Shown one piece after another: positions 24,593 to 36,559 of a stretch of 64,000 nt of DNA (within the stretch, counting starts at the first letter, position 1; each line of letters opens with the position of its first letter). The DNA is from Chalara sp. BL73. Taxonomy: Eukaryota; Ascomycota; Leotiomycetes; Helotiales. The notes under the pieces are model-generated. The model had not been told where the DNA came from and ran no database searches. It saw only the letters and a list, made by a program, of their open reading frames with translations. Where the stretch lies: contig CAKJVC010000088.1 of assembly GCA_918026815.1 (NCBI GenBank), forward strand, positions 434,001 to 498,000. Reading direction: 5' to 3'. The position numbers and the translations under genes were made by a program.

Positions 24593-26385
24593 CTTTGCCA
24601 CGAGTTGTCATTATCTGTACGATAGAGGGAAATGAAACGGAGGCTCCATCAAATCGAAGATACGGGGTGTGCCAAGATGAAGGTAGTTGAGGGATGAAGT
24701 TGAGGCCGGCAGTTTGCGGTGGGTAAGGGGGGGTCTTGCTTATTGCTCCGTGGAGAAGGCAAGTGCAGAGGTGGTAATATCAAGCAATGAGGATATTGCG
24801 TATGTGTATATACGGGTGGGAACAGGCGGGAATAATTGTAATGAATATGAGGTTATTCGCAAGTCGAGCCCCAAGTGCGGAAAGGTGGATGCAGAAGTGA
24901 ATGGGGGACTGTGGTTGGTGGAGGGGTTAGGGTGGTTTTGTTGTGCATTGGTCAAATGTGACACGGTTTCTTTCGGGAGCTTGGGAGCTGGGAGCTGCAA
25001 TAATAATAATTGGGAATTCGGGGGGGAGGGGGGGTCTGGCTGCCTTTATCGTTCATTAAATAGCCCCCCAACGCCTGTGAGGCGCCATGGCTGCAGGGGT
25101 CGACAGCTTTAGCGAGCCCGCTAAGCCGCCCTAGCGCGAAAATCTCCATCTGGCGTGTGGTGGCCCCACCATCCTCTGGCTGACAAGACAACTAACAAAG
25201 TGAATAGGGGATAGTAGGATTATTATCAGTATCATTATTTACTTGACTTGGTACTAAATACCTAGAGAGAGAGAGAGAAAAAAAAGGAAATGTAAGACCT
25301 CTGTCCTGTCCACAGTCTGCCCAATCACCCTTCAACTGCATCTTGGTGCCTGCTCACTACCTGCCCTGTACCGAAGGATGAGTAGCAAACCACCTCTTCT
25401 ACTAATGATAAGGCACGCTACGCCCTATTCATCAGAATACACCAAGAACCATCGAATACAGTATCTCAAGAGCCGCAAACTTGGTGCACCTGGAACCAGT
25501 CTTAATGATTGTCTCGGGTCGGCATTAGGATATGGAAAATATGGCATAGCTACCACACGTAATGAATCTAAAATTTCGCTGGCTTTGGATCCCAGACTTA
25601 TGTTTCAACGGTCTTGATGCATAGGAGGTTTAGAAGCTCTGTCCATCAAACACACCATACAGCTGGAAAATCGTACAAGACATCTATCATCGTTCAAACG
25701 TGGCAACCGCCGTTTACCAACCATCTACCAAAACAAAGACCTCTAGAGAGCAATTTCATAATCAAAGTCGGGCTAGTAACTATTTATCTGCCTTTTCCCC
25801 ATAAGCCCATCATGACCTATTGAACACCAGAGATAAAGGCGGTGCCTATACATATCAAGCACAGAACTTCGACAAGGCTGTGGTATCCTTGAGGACGCCG
25901 CGACACGTATCCATAACCCATAACTTTCCGTGTTTCCCTCAAAGCGTTTCCGAGACTTCAATTCTAGATGACTTTTTGGGCTTTCTTCTGGCTCTGGCTT
26001 GATATCGAAACGAACGTAACAACATTAAACCTGATGAACTATTAACATAAACGGCAAGGTATCTCAAGTGATAAGCAATTATCTTGAGTACTGTGTAATA
26101 ATGCTCTGGAAGCCACATTTGTCGGAAACCTAGCCTAACTTGAATAGGCATAGGTCTAAGCGGGCGGTGTGTACGGCAGTATAGTCAACCTAGCCCTAGG
26201 CCTCGTCTGTGTGAGGCATCTCAACAGTCTACCTACAAGAATTCGAACCCTGATTTTGGTCGCCATACTCGATTATCTTGGTAGCTACAAAGTCCTAGTA
26301 GCTTTACATATCCCTCCTCTCTCAATGCGGTGACTGTGAAGCTCAGAGTCTTATCCTCCTTTACACACCTTCCACTCGAACCCTT
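24593..26385. other. Divergent intergenic region, MOT1/ARK1
   Basis: About 1.8 kb between two divergent genes. It includes G-rich and C-rich tracts (about 25020-25160) and an (AG)n run at about 25264-25278 followed by A8. Short ORFs (for example 25378-25617) have no support. An RNA-gene-like trace near 26240 was rejected. Confidence 0.4.
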
Positions 26386-29300
26386 ATGGCTTCCTATAAT
26401 CCTGCAACGACAACAGCCCCAAGGACTACCGTCTTTGGGGCCCCAATTCCTGTCCATGACTCGTCTGTCCCAGCTGGAACATTTGCGCCAGGGACGAAGA
26501 TACAGGTGGGGAGCCAAAAAGTAATCATACAAAAGTACTTCTCGGAGGGAGGGTTTGCACATGTCTACCTAGTCAAGATGCCCAAGGCCATTGATGGCAC
26601 AGATATTGCAGTCTTGAAACGAGTCGCTGTACCGGATAAAGAGAATCTTGCGAATATGCGGACTGAGGTAGAGACTATGAAGAAGCTGAAGGGACATCGG
26701 CCAATTGTTACATATTACGATTCACATGCGTCGCAGCTAAAGGGTGGTGGCTACGAGGTTTTTCTGCTAATGGAATTCTGCAACGGAGGCGGACTGATTG
26801 ATTTCATGAATACGAGATTACAGAACCGGTTGACTGAGCCAGAAATATTGAAGATCTTCTCGGATGTGGCAGAAGGCGTAGCTTGTATGCACTACCTTAA
26901 ACCACCACTACTCCACCGCGATCTCAAGGTTGAAAACGTCCTGATAACTTCTAATGGGAACTCGCGGCGGTTCAAACTTTGCGATTTTGGGTCGACAGCA
27001 CCACCTCGTCCTGCCGCAACTACAGCTGCTGAATGCAGGCTCATAGAAGACGATGTACAAAAGCATACGACCCTGCAATACAGAAGTCCGGAGATGATTG
27101 ATGTCTATCGAAAGCAGCCAATCGACGAAAAATCAGATATATGGGCATTAGGTGTGCTGTTATATAAGTTGTGCTACTACACTACGCCTTTTGAGGCTCA
27201 GGGCCAACTTGCTATCTTGAATGCAAGCTTTAAATTTCCGGCATATCCAATATTCTCTGATCCTTTAAAGAAGCTGATAGGTACGGAAATCCTTATCATT
27301 AATTTAAATACGTACTTACTTGCGCAGCATCTATGTTGAAAGAAAACCCAAGATCTCGACCTAATATTTATCAAGTGTTACGTGAAGCATGCTTGATGCA
27401 AGGTATTGAAGTACCAATTAAAGACGTATGTCCACCATTCAGAATTGAAGTATTTAAACTCACGGGTCTAGATATATGCCGGCAGAACACAATCCGAATC
27501 GAGGCGAAATCAACAACTTCCCAATCCAAATGCAGATTTACCGTCACCCCCAGTTGTCGGTGCCGTGTTCTCGCCCCCTCCTTCACAAAAAGCTGTTATT
27601 CCTGATGTTGTTCCAATGCGGAGAGGGAGACCAGGTGCTGCTTCACATGCACCTTCTCATACGCCAAAACCTAGTGCATCGCCAATGCGAGGAACAACGA
27701 GTGATCCTTTTGCCGCTCTTGACGGGAAGGCTGCAACGGCGTCGCCTCCAGATGAAATCTCTAATCGATTTCCGAGCCTTGATCAATTCTCGTTGTTGCA
27801 TCATGGCGGAAAGTTTGACTTTGATGCAAGCTCGCCGACCAAACCTCCTCAACGTGACCTTAGCCAGCGAGTAACAGAGAAATTGGCAGACGATGCCTTT
27901 GCTGTACTGCAATCAAAGCCATCTCCTAATCCAAGCTCGTCTACCGCCACCGCAGTTTCTCGGGCTCAAAAGATAATATCTAGTAATCCAGAGCTTCAGG
28001 CGGTTTCCTCTCCACCTACTATCCATCAGCCAACGCCTTCTCGTACACCACATAGCTCATATGTCTCACAAGGAACAATGACCTCACCCACACCTCCTAC
28101 TCCTTATCGTTTCCCAGCAGCCTCAGATCATCATCGCTCCGCCAGCCTCCCAAGAAATCAAGAAACGGGATCCAACAGGGCGCACTATCTCCGACCTGAG
28201 GAAAGCCAGAATGCATATCCTAGCAGTATATCACGAAGCCCACAGTTAGGCCATACTCGAAATATATCATCTTCACGGCCTTCACTAGAAAGTGGTAGAC
28301 CCAGTCAAGAAGTTCTAGAACCAATCGCGAGAACGAAATCGAGCAATGCACGGCCTCGACCGGCAAGTACTTACCTAGAATCAAATATGGACTACCTCAG
28401 GGGGAAAGAAAAAGAGTCATCCGGTAGGCCTTCCTTATCATCTGAGAAACGGCCATCGTACGTGCAGGAAGCAAGGGATAATGCAGTGACGGACGCGGAA
28501 GAGGAGACAAACATTGAGTCCAATGTTGACTTCTTACGTACAATGGAGGACAGCGAGACATCGAAGAAGGATAAGCGTCGTAGCAGCGGTGCTGCTAAAA
28601 AAGAGAAACGATCAAGCCTACCTTCCATATCGCTCTCTGGGACAAAGAATATCCTTGCGGGAAGATTTGGGGAAGCTTTCAAGAAGTTCGAGCACAATTC
28701 TAACAATGTTCCGGGACCTCGAACCCCCAGTCCCCTGCACGACTTAGAGCGCCGCGATCTCACACCAATTGCTGGGTCAGAAGCGACAGACGGCCGAAGC
28801 GATGATGGTAATGCTGTCGAAGATGAAGAAAACCTAAATCCAGAGCAGCGTCGAGAGCTTGAACGAAGACGCCTCTCGATCGAAGAAAAACGAGTTGCAG
28901 ATGCTGCCGCAGAATATCGGAAACGAGTCGCGGAACGTGGAGGTGGCCTAGCCCCAAGGAGCATTGGAGGGGTGTCGCGTGCGACAAGCATCCAAAATAA
29001 AGTCAAGAGCCTTCTAGAAGAGACTGGGCAGTCCTCGCCGCCCAGAAAGACAGCAGAGGGGTATGGGCGCTTTACTGACAATCCTGCCCCATCACAATCT
29101 GGTCCTCAGTCGGGCAATCCATACACCGTTCCAAGCATCGCACGAAAGCCGATAAATCAGGGCATTGTCCACTCTCGGACGCTTCCAATACAGAGCGATA
29201 TCAATTACGCCAAACCTCGAGCTCAACCACCAATTCCATCTCCAACCAATGCTTCAAAAACCGGCGGACCTAGGCCAAACGCGCCTCCCAAGCCCATGCA

Positions 29301-29493
29301 TCTCAACAGCATTAGCACAGGGCCTCAAAGTACATCTGTAAAGCCAAATTCGCTACCCGCGCGGCCGTTGCAGGAAAGAGCCGACATGAGTCCCCAAGAG
29401 AAAGAAGATTATGTCGCAGATTTCAGCAAACGATTTCCGAGTCTCTCGGGCCTGTCCGCTATAGAGATGGTGGAGCGGGACATTCAAAAATGA
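26386..29493 (+). CDS. ark1: ARK1/PRK1-type serine/threonine kinase (actin and endocytosis regulator)
   Basis: Exons 26386-27280, 27328-27425 and 27472-29493 join to 3015 bases, or 1004 aa. The kinase domain (about 40-330) shows the Gly loop SEGGFAHVY, the Lys in VLKRV, the catalytic loop HRDLKVENVL, DFGS instead of DFG-L, and SPEM in the activation segment, all typical of the Ark/Prk (NAK) family. A long disordered Ser/Pro tail follows, with family marks SDPFAALDG, RFPSLDQFSLL, an Arg/Glu helix about 780-820, a Pro-rich region, and a C-terminal RFPSLSGLSAIEMVERDI. Yeast relatives phosphorylate Pan1/Sla1-type coat proteins to disassemble cortical actin patches. It is transcribed away from MOT1. 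Confidence 0.92.
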
Positions 29494-29706
29494 GCCGAAT
29501 TATATACTGCGTACGACCATATAAAGAACGAAGTTAGAGTAGACAATGTATAGAAGGCTTTACTCCGTGGATTCATGGTGGATTGGCATTGTATATCTAG
29601 CGCTTAGATTAACGCCTAACGGAATCATGAACAGCCACTTATAGCAAGTTTTTATAATCTCTATACAAATGTGATATCCCAACACTCTTTTATTAATTAA
29701 CCATCA

Positions 29707-30045
29707 TCAAGTATTTATAGTGTCGGGACATGGGAAGACATCACACAAAAGATTTCTCGCATCTTTAACCGAAGCATCATATTCTTGCAACGAAGCAAGA
29801 GCCGCGAAAAAATAAACCCTTGGATTCGCAGTAGCTATGATGCCTTCATCGTCAAGCATATACTCTATGGAAAAGTTTCTCTCCCTCTCGCTCTCGCTCC
29901 TTCGCTCGCTCGCACCCTTCGTCAGTCTCATTAACAGCATATAAATCCCAAACGCGCAAAAAGAAGCTAGCAGCAAATCCCCCGATCCCCGTAATGTCTC
30001 CTCCCATCTCTCAATCATCACTTTCGCGCCCCCTCCCCCCCCCAT
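29707..30045 (-). CDS. Small doubtful ORF with one membrane-like segment
   Basis: A 112-aa ATG-started frame has a hydrophobic stretch (LLLASFCAFGIYMLLM) and a low-complexity Arg/Ser/Glu segment. It begins 38 bp after the stop of the RRM gene on the same strand, so it may simply be 3' UTR. I do not recognise it. Confidence 0.2.
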   Translation of the reverse strand: MGGGGGAKVMIERWEETLRGSGDLLLASFCAFGIYMLLMRLTKGASERRSESERERNFSIEYMLDDEGIIATANPRVYFFAALASLQEYDASVKDARNLLCDVFPCPDTINT

Positions 30046-30083
30046 AAAGCACTTTTACCGCTCTAAACTCCCCGATTAGAAAG

Positions 30084-32609
30084 CTAAAGAAACTCGGTCT
30101 CGATATCCTCCCATTCAACCTCGTCCCCGTCGACCTTCTCCCACGCTTCGTCCTCAGCAGTAGCGACGATATCGTCCGTCTCCCAGCCTTCACCAGCTCT
30201 AGTATTAGCTTCAGGAGCCGCTGCATCCGCCTTCTTGGGATCCATGGAGCTCTGTGTTTCACGCTCACAAGAAACTGAACCGATGATCTCGCTATTACCT
30301 TGCATGATTGCTGCTTTGAGGGACTCAGCGGTGGTGATCTGTTGGCCCTCTCGCACGGTGATTGCTGTAGGTCTGATGTCGCTTGCCTGAGCAACCTTCT
30401 CGGACTGTAGCGTCTGCTCCGCCTTGATCGCGTCTTTCTGTGTCTCCGTTGCAAACGCAGTGTCTCGATGCTTGATTGCTGCTTCGAGGGATTGCTGGGT
30501 CATCTTTTGTCGCGCCATTTGTGATGAGGTTGTTGCAAGTCGCGAGTATCTCTCCCGGATTGTCATGAGTTTTTGAGATCCAGCCTCACAATATCCAGCC
30601 TCACGTGCACGCGCAGCTGCTTGAAGTTTTGTTGCTTTTTCAATGGATTCTTGCAGTGCTGCTTGGTGAACCTCTTGCTGGTACTTTGCAACTGGCCTGT
30701 TCAAAAGCTGCTCTTGCCTATCTTCCTTCAACATGAACGGTGTTAGCGGCCCATCAGCTACATTAGTTCCTTCCATCGATTCTGCCATGGTCTGCCATTT
30801 GGCGGCTTCCAGGTCGATATTTGCCTTTGTGGTGGTTACCATCTTGTCCCGAGATCTCTTCATTCGTTCGCTAATTCGCTCCTGCAGCTTTGCGTCGACC
30901 TTGGCGGTTGAGAACGAAGACTTGACCCGGTTTTCCAACTTCCCCACAGCATTTGCATCTCCCCAAAGACAATCGGCACATAATGCTCCTTCCTCAGTGA
31001 CCGACAATGACTGAAACGGCTCTGTACACAGAAGCTCGCCAGGACAGCCCGAGTAATGAATCAATCTATGCTTGCTATGCCCACATGAATGATCTAAATG
31101 AAGTCTGTATTAGTATAATAAATCTTCAGCGTTTTTGACCGATGATTACTTACCAATTCGATAGTGCTTGCAAAATGGCTTCTGTCTTGACTGAAAATCT
31201 GGGGAAGTGCGGAGTTGAGGGGGATTAAACTCGCCTGGTGGGTAGTTTGGAAATCGAGGACGGGCGCGGAAGGTGGAAGTACAATCTAACCGAGATTTTG
31301 GAGTGTAGTGCGTTTGGCTTGGACCAAACTTTGGAATTTGAATAAGAGGTCGGCTAGCAGTTATGACATTACCTGTTTCTCCAGTGACAGGAGCCTCGGG
31401 GTCAGCTGCTGCAACTGTGTGACCTTTCGCAACCTCGGCCTCGATTGCATCAAGCTCGGGCTGGAAATCCTTGCCAAAGTTATGACCTTTGATGCTGGTA
31501 GAAGCTGGGTATGGTCGTCTCTTTGCACGCCAACTTTCGAGGCGCGCATGACCATCGATCAATTCATTCTCCGGATCTCGAAGATCTTTGTCGAGAGGAG
31601 AGTAGAAGCTGATCTTGGTCTTACGCCCGTCAATGAGAATCCCTTGCATTGCCTCCAGAGCGCGAGCTGCGTCTGCGGCAATTGTAAATTTAACATGGCC
31701 AAACCCCTCTTTATATGAACCAGAGTCTAGTACATAGAAAACACGAGCATAAGTGATCACACCAAACTTCTCAAATTCGTGATAAAGCCACTTATCGTCA
31801 ACATTGACACTCAGGTTACCGACATACAGCTCTTTCGTAAATGGCACTTTCAGCTTTGCATTCTTCGGAATACTTGTCGTGGCTGGGTGTAAGTCTTTAG
31901 GCAGCTTTTGCTCGTCATCGGGAGAGCCAAAACCCAAGCGCAGGCTAGTCTTCTTAACTGTGGTGCTTATTGGCACGACATTTAAAGAAGTGGTGGAGGT
32001 TGCTTTTAATTGCCGCTTATGATGAGGTGCTAAAGCAGATGATGACGATAAAGGGCTGAAGACGACTTCAGACCGTACGTTTGCCTTTTGAGACGATCCG
32101 CTAGATGGGGCAATGTTAGGTGAAGTACTGGTAGTTTGTGATACTCTGTCAATTTGGTGGCCGACGAGCGCAATCGGGTGATGCGCCATAGATATTGTAC
32201 CTTGAACGTCCGGGTTCGACTCTGCTTCCTCTCTACGACGCTCATCCTCCTTCATATTCTCAACAAGTCGGATACCTTCCTCGTATCTTAGCTCACACTC
32301 TTCCTTGTCGAATCCATCCAAGACCGCCTTTTGGTCAGGGTGAGACGCCAGCCAGCTCATAAATCTCTTTTCGGATCTATGAATCATGTAAATATCGTAG
32401 TAAAGCTCGTCGATCTCGTGGTTGATTAGCTTGCGTGGAGTGCTGGAGTCTTTATTGTCTTTGAATCGGAGGATCAGTGTTTTCATTGACTCAATAATTC
32501 TGTTGATTTGAACCATCCAGGTCTCTGCGTTGAACGTCTTGTATGTCTCAAGAAGTTCCTCAGCCTTGCCGAGCTGACGAGTACAATAGTCCAGGCTGTG
32601 ACTACTCAT
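30084..32609 (-). CDS. RRM protein with C-terminal Cys/His cluster
   Basis: Two exons (32609-31154 and 31093-30084) join to 2466 bases, or 821 aa. The N-terminal 150 residues are helical and charged. An RRM lies at about 260-340, with RNP2 ELYVGNLS and an RNP1-like GFGHVKFT. A Cys/His cluster spans the splice site (CKHYRIGDHSCGHSKH, SGCPGELLC, CADC). The remainder is a long coiled-coil-like Ala/Glu/Gln region ending in a strongly acidic tail (VDGDEVEWEDIETEF). RNA binding is inferred from the RRM. I do not recognise a named orthologue. The domain order is unusual. The intron has GTAAGT and a TTTAG end. Confidence 0.8.
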
Positions 32610-33237
32610 AATGTCTTCAGGTTGATGGGGTGAGGGTGAAGCACGTCGTGGACCATATAAATCGTGAAAGATTGAAGATGCTTGTCTATGTTGTGATCTT
32701 GAGCTTTGTGTAAGATTTAATTTGGATTGAAGAGTGTGCGCGAATGGTGGTGGTGGTGACGCATGGGGGGTCGGTGGGGTAAAAGGTGTAGAAGGGAATT
32801 AGGCAGAGACTTGATGTTTTCCCAAAAAGGTGGTATATCCACGAAGCACCCTAAATTCTCACAATTATCTAAGTACGATATGATATTCATTCAACAGTAC
32901 CGCTTGGTTTACTTTTCTGTCATGGAATAAGTTGCAGTCAATGAATATGATCTAAGCCAACGCTTAGATGCAACAAGAATAAAACCATCTCCTACAGTAT
33001 TCATGTGAAATAAATTAAAGAGAGCAACAGTCAAGTTAATTCAGCGATCGTGGATATGCTAGAATGAACCAATTCACAAAATAGTACCAGTCGCATAGAC
33101 AAAGAAGGTGTCGCGCCGCCATGTATGAAATGACAGCATATGGCTAAATATTTCCCATATTCTTCTCTCGCCATTCATCAGCACATTCAGCCGTTAAAAA
33201 AAAGCAATCAAATTCTGATATCGATGCATCAGAGAGA
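32610..33237. other. Divergent intergenic region
   Basis: About 630 bp between the RRM gene and the plus-strand orphan gene; presumed shared promoter. It is AT-rich and nothing else is seen. Confidence 0.45.
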
Positions 33238-34131
33238 ATGAATACGTACAAACGGAAAACTGCCAGGGAGTTATTCTCACCCTGGCCCTTGAAGCAGGAT
33301 AAATTGCAAGCTCCGTGCGATTTATTATACGAGAATGAGGATCAGTTCACAGTACTATACAAGCAAGAGAAACAAGATACCAATTTAGTAAAAGGAGAGT
33401 TGGGAAGTAATAACAAAGATACCGTCACCCAGTTTGATGCCGCGTTCGAAAGGCATGACCGAGCAATAATCACCAATTCGTTCGATCAGCAAACAATATT
33501 CGGAGCAACCAGCAACAACAAACAGCGATCAACAGGTCAAGTAAAATTTGCATCCAGGCTAAAGGAGAAGGACCTTTTAGCATGCCGCTACGAATGCCCA
33601 TACTTGGTTTTAAAAGATACGCGATATGGTGCTCAAGAGACCAAGGCGGGCATGGCAGAGGTTGGCGGACTGGATGAACCATTCATTGATCATAAGACGC
33701 CTCGGGACCAACCTATAGCTGCCCAAGCTGGCTTGATTCCAAAAACACCAGCGGATGGCGGCCTTGATGCCGAGCTTCAGCTAGCCAGTTCCCGGCCAGC
33801 GGAGGACATCGATGAGAGACTTTTGCCAGCAGACTGCATTACCACCGGCGATAGATTCGTGAGCATCGCCCTAAACTCAAACACCAGAGTACCGCAAGAT
33901 CCTGAGTGTGACTTCATCGTGGTGGACGAAATCGAGCAATGCGAAAAGGTGGATACGGAGAGGGTCCGGCCAAACCGGACATCGCGTCTCGGGAAACTTA
34001 TGCTTGATGCCGTGGTAATCCTTCCCGAAACTGTAGCTCGTGGCCTGCGGCTGCGGCGAGTCAATCGGTATATTGAAGGCAAGGTTGATCTGGCACTTGC
34101 AAAAGAAAAGAGAATTGGTGGAGGATCATGA
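33238..34131 (+). CDS. Hypothetical protein, single exon
   Basis: A 297-aa intronless frame starts at ATG 33238. The composition is soluble and charged, without signal peptide or membrane segment. The C-terminal part looks most ordered (DPECDFIVVDEIEQ, then the basic LGKLMLDAVVILPETV and RGLRLRRVNRYIEGK). Only three cysteines are present. I recognise no family. Length and codon-like composition support a real gene, but without introns or motifs this remains unproven. It could be a lineage-specific orphan. Confidence 0.5.
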   Translation: MNTYKRKTARELFSPWPLKQDKLQAPCDLLYENEDQFTVLYKQEKQDTNLVKGELGSNNKDTVTQFDAAFERHDRAIITNSFDQQTIFGATSNNKQRSTGQVKFASRLKEKDLLACRYECPYLVLKDTRYGAQETKAGMAEVGGLDEPFIDHKTPRDQPIAAQAGLIPKTPADGGLDAELQLASSRPAEDIDERLLPADCITTGDRFVSIALNSNTRVPQDPECDFIVVDEIEQCEKVDTERVRPNRTSRLGKLMLDAVVILPETVARGLRLRRVNRYIEGKVDLALAKEKRIGGGS

Positions 34132-34703
34132 TGGGAGGATAACTACTTGATGGAGGATTTTGGCAGCCTGGGGATGGAAGGGAATGGCGGCTCATACAAG
34201 GATTGGCTTTGAGAGCCATCACATCTTGGCCAAAGCGAGCTGCGCGTGGGCGTGATTCCTTCTACGCCAGAACTGGGCTTGGCTTCATGAATCCCTTGCT
34301 TCTTCAATAGGAGGTGGTTATTCGCCTATTTTCTCTTTATTGCCGCCGCTATCCGTAAAAGCCATGGTCAGTCACATCAATTCAATTGCGCTAAATATAA
34401 TTCGAGCTAAAGCTCCATAAGTACAAGAAGAGTGTACACCAGGCTCGGGCCGACCTGTTCTTAAGTTTCAACATTTAAGTACTTTGCACATTTCAGGGGC
34501 TCGGTAAATGGGCCAATTGTACACTTCACACTTTCATGTGGTGGATCTTCGGAACGACAGAAAAGTGGAGTAGCGGTTGCTCATCCCTTTTAGACAGACT
34601 CGGATAGACCAGGACGGGCAGATATTGAAGGAAATCATCGAGGAAATCAGAAAGACACCGGCCAAGCTGGGTCTAGGTCGATTAGCCAGGGAAGGGAGAC
34701 ATC

Positions 34704-34727
34704 GGCATTGGCATAGGCATAGGCATT
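34704..34727. repeat. Hexamer microsatellite GGCATW x4
   Basis: Four head-to-tail hexamers, GGCATT, GGCATA, GGCATA, GGCATT. Short, in intergenic DNA. Confidence 0.8.
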
Positions 34728-34800
34728 TCGCGTAATTGTAAGGGCAACTCTCACCCTATCCTCAATTTGCAATACAAAGGGAACTATTTCGTATCAGGGC

Positions 34801-34989
34801 TTAGAGCCCCACCAAGCCCTCCATCCTTCGAACTAGATTCCGCAGAGATCTAGCTTGCAAATCGTCCCGGATCACCCTCAATTGCTTCCGCTGGTGGCAA
34901 GAACCACAAACAAATGCACCATTAACCAGAGCGACGACACATTCTGTAACCTTGTCTTGTAATCCATACATATCCAGCACCTCATCCAT
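34801..34989 (-). CDS. Small possible protein with a CxxC
   Basis: A 62-aa ATG-started ORF with one CGSCH motif (about 33-37) and a basic helical C-terminus (IRDDLQARSLRNLVRRME). No intron evidence. It lies beside other small Cys-containing ORFs at 35.6-38 kb. I do not recognise it. Confidence 0.3.
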   Translation of the reverse strand: MDEVLDMYGLQDKVTECVVALVNGAFVCGSCHQRKQLRVIRDDLQARSLRNLVRRMEGLVGL

Positions 34990-35215
34990 AAGACATACAT
35001 GGTTTACCTAATGCCATGTACATCTCCCCATCTTGAACCACGCCCGGAAGCTGGGACACGGGGACACTTAAAGTGCAGTTTTTGAGTTCCAAGCTCCACC
35101 ACATTACCTGAAGATAGAAAAGCGTAGATTTCAACATATTTGCTCCAGCTTAATTGCAAACCCATGTGCTGACCCTCCCCCACCCATCCTCATCAAGGTT
35201 TAAGCTTAGTGTTGG

Positions 35216-35581
35216 TCAGAAGAAGCGCTGCCACAGAGTTCTTTGCTGATCCGTTTCAACGACCTCCAAGTCTGGCTCGGCGCACACGACTACCCAAGGC
35301 TCAACTTCATCCTCACCAAAGGCTACCGCTTCTTTCACGCCACCTAGATTATCGACCAACTCCCTGCTGTTACCCCAGTTTCGTGTTTCTGCAAGTGCGG
35401 CGTCAGGGTACTTTCCGGTCCCCGATGTATCCGGACCGTCTTTTGAAGTTATTTGCCAATCTTGAGCATTGTCCGAGGCCGTCGGAGGCGTGTTGTTGAG
35501 TGTCGTGGCATTAGCATTTTGGGATCGTTCCTTGTTCACGTCCTCCTTCGCACCTTTCTCTACTTGCTGCTCACTTGCCAT
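35216..35581 (-). CDS. Hypothetical small acidic protein
   Basis: A 121-aa ATG-started single exon. The first 90 residues are polar and disordered. The end is acidic and more ordered (VKEAVAFGEDEVEPWVVVC, EPDLEVVETDQQRTLWQRFF). No signal peptide or membrane segment. I recognise no family. The ordered acidic C-terminus suggests a real protein. Confidence 0.5.
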   Translation of the reverse strand: MASEQQVEKGAKEDVNKERSQNANATTLNNTPPTASDNAQDWQITSKDGPDTSGTGKYPDAALAETRNWGNSRELVDNLGGVKEAVAFGEDEVEPWVVVCAEPDLEVVETDQQRTLWQRFF

Positions 35582-35650
35582 GATTTCTGCTTGGGTCCCT
35601 TCGATTCTATCGTGTGATAGCTTCCTTATCTTTCCTACGCTGCCATTCCC

Positions 35651-35956
35651 CTAGGTGGAATTCTTTGCAGTATCGTTCTTGCAATCGCCGACATTTGGTG
35701 GTTGGACAGCAACCTCATTCTCAGCATGTGACATACCAAAATGACAGTTCCGGCAAACATCGTTGATTTTGACGACCTTGTATTGAGTTGTCATGTTTGT
35801 GCATCTTCCTGGGTGATTCTTTGGCCAGTTACACACATGAACTATGACTCTTGGTTGATTGTGGTTGCAGTTATAGCGATAGACTTCAGCACAGCATTTC
35901 TGCGAGAAGTCAGAGGCAGCGGTCCGATTTTTGGCTTGACGATGTTTGTTTGGCAT
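35651..35956 (-). CDS. Small Cys/His-rich protein
   Basis: A 101-aa ATG-started frame with eight cysteines arranged CC...YRYNCNHNQ...HVCN...GRC...VCRNCHFG. This spacing (a YxC motif, a central Cys, then a C-terminal CxxC) resembles that of the spliced small gene at 36560-36858. It suggests a zinc- or disulfide-stabilised fold. There is no signal peptide, so a secreted role is not supported. Function unknown. Confidence 0.5.
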   Translation of the reverse strand: MPNKHRQAKNRTAASDFSQKCCAEVYRYNCNHNQPRVIVHVCNWPKNHPGRCTNMTTQYKVVKINDVCRNCHFGMSHAENEVAVQPPNVGDCKNDTAKNST

Positions 35957-36559
35957 GACATTTATTTGCTGGAAGATCGTGCAGTTTGAAGGTTACAGTT
36001 GAAAAGTTGTTTAGGTGCAAAGCATGCTCAATCTTCCTTTTATCATTTCCTTTCAGGTGTGGAATCAGAACTCGCTTTCATTAGTCATATAGAAAGAAGT
36101 AGTATGACGTTTCAACTTGTGCATCTATTGTTCGATCAATTTGGATGGGCTTCTGCTCTTTGGAAGAGTCATGACAGAAAACTTAGCTAGCTAGAGACGC
36201 CTGCTTATCGTTGCTAGTCTACAGCAAATAGGCAATTCTGAACAGTGGCTCGCCTCATATGCACTTTATCTAGGAAATTTATGGAAGGCGGTCAATACTC
36301 AAGGATTAAACGACCCTCCATTTACCATTCACCGTGAATGTTCTTCTTGATTAGAACTCACAGCCGCGTGAAAGCCAGCCCATCAGGAGTCAGCAATCTT
36401 CCTTTCTCTTCTTTCCCTCCATCAACAACAACAACTCTCAGAGACAAATTTACAACAGACTCCCTTCTCTCCAAAACCTATTCAAGAGCCACCATTCTCC
36501 AACCACCATCTTGAGTATATCCGGCTCCAAAACCAAGCAAGACATCCCCAGACATCAAG

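Larger units (their letters stand above)
34132..35215. other. Intergenic region with one small possible gene
   Basis: It holds a short GGCATT/GGCATA tandem repeat (34704-34727) and a 62-codon minus-strand ORF listed separately. No other feature seen. Confidence 0.4.

Noticed and set aside
26160..26174. CGGGCGGTGTGTAC, identical to a universal small-subunit rRNA segment
   Set aside because: Only 14 bases match; the flanks are unlike rRNA, so no rRNA gene or fragment can be claimed.
26235..26330. tRNA-like trace on the minus strand (GGTTCGAATTC box with partly pairing ends)
   Set aside because: The acceptor and D-arm cannot be folded consistently and no anticodon arm is convincing; a single B-box-like string is expected by chance.
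28392..29081. 229-aa minus-strand ORF within the kinase tail
   Set aside because: Ser/Arg-rich mirror of the low-complexity ARK1 tail; no motif of its own.
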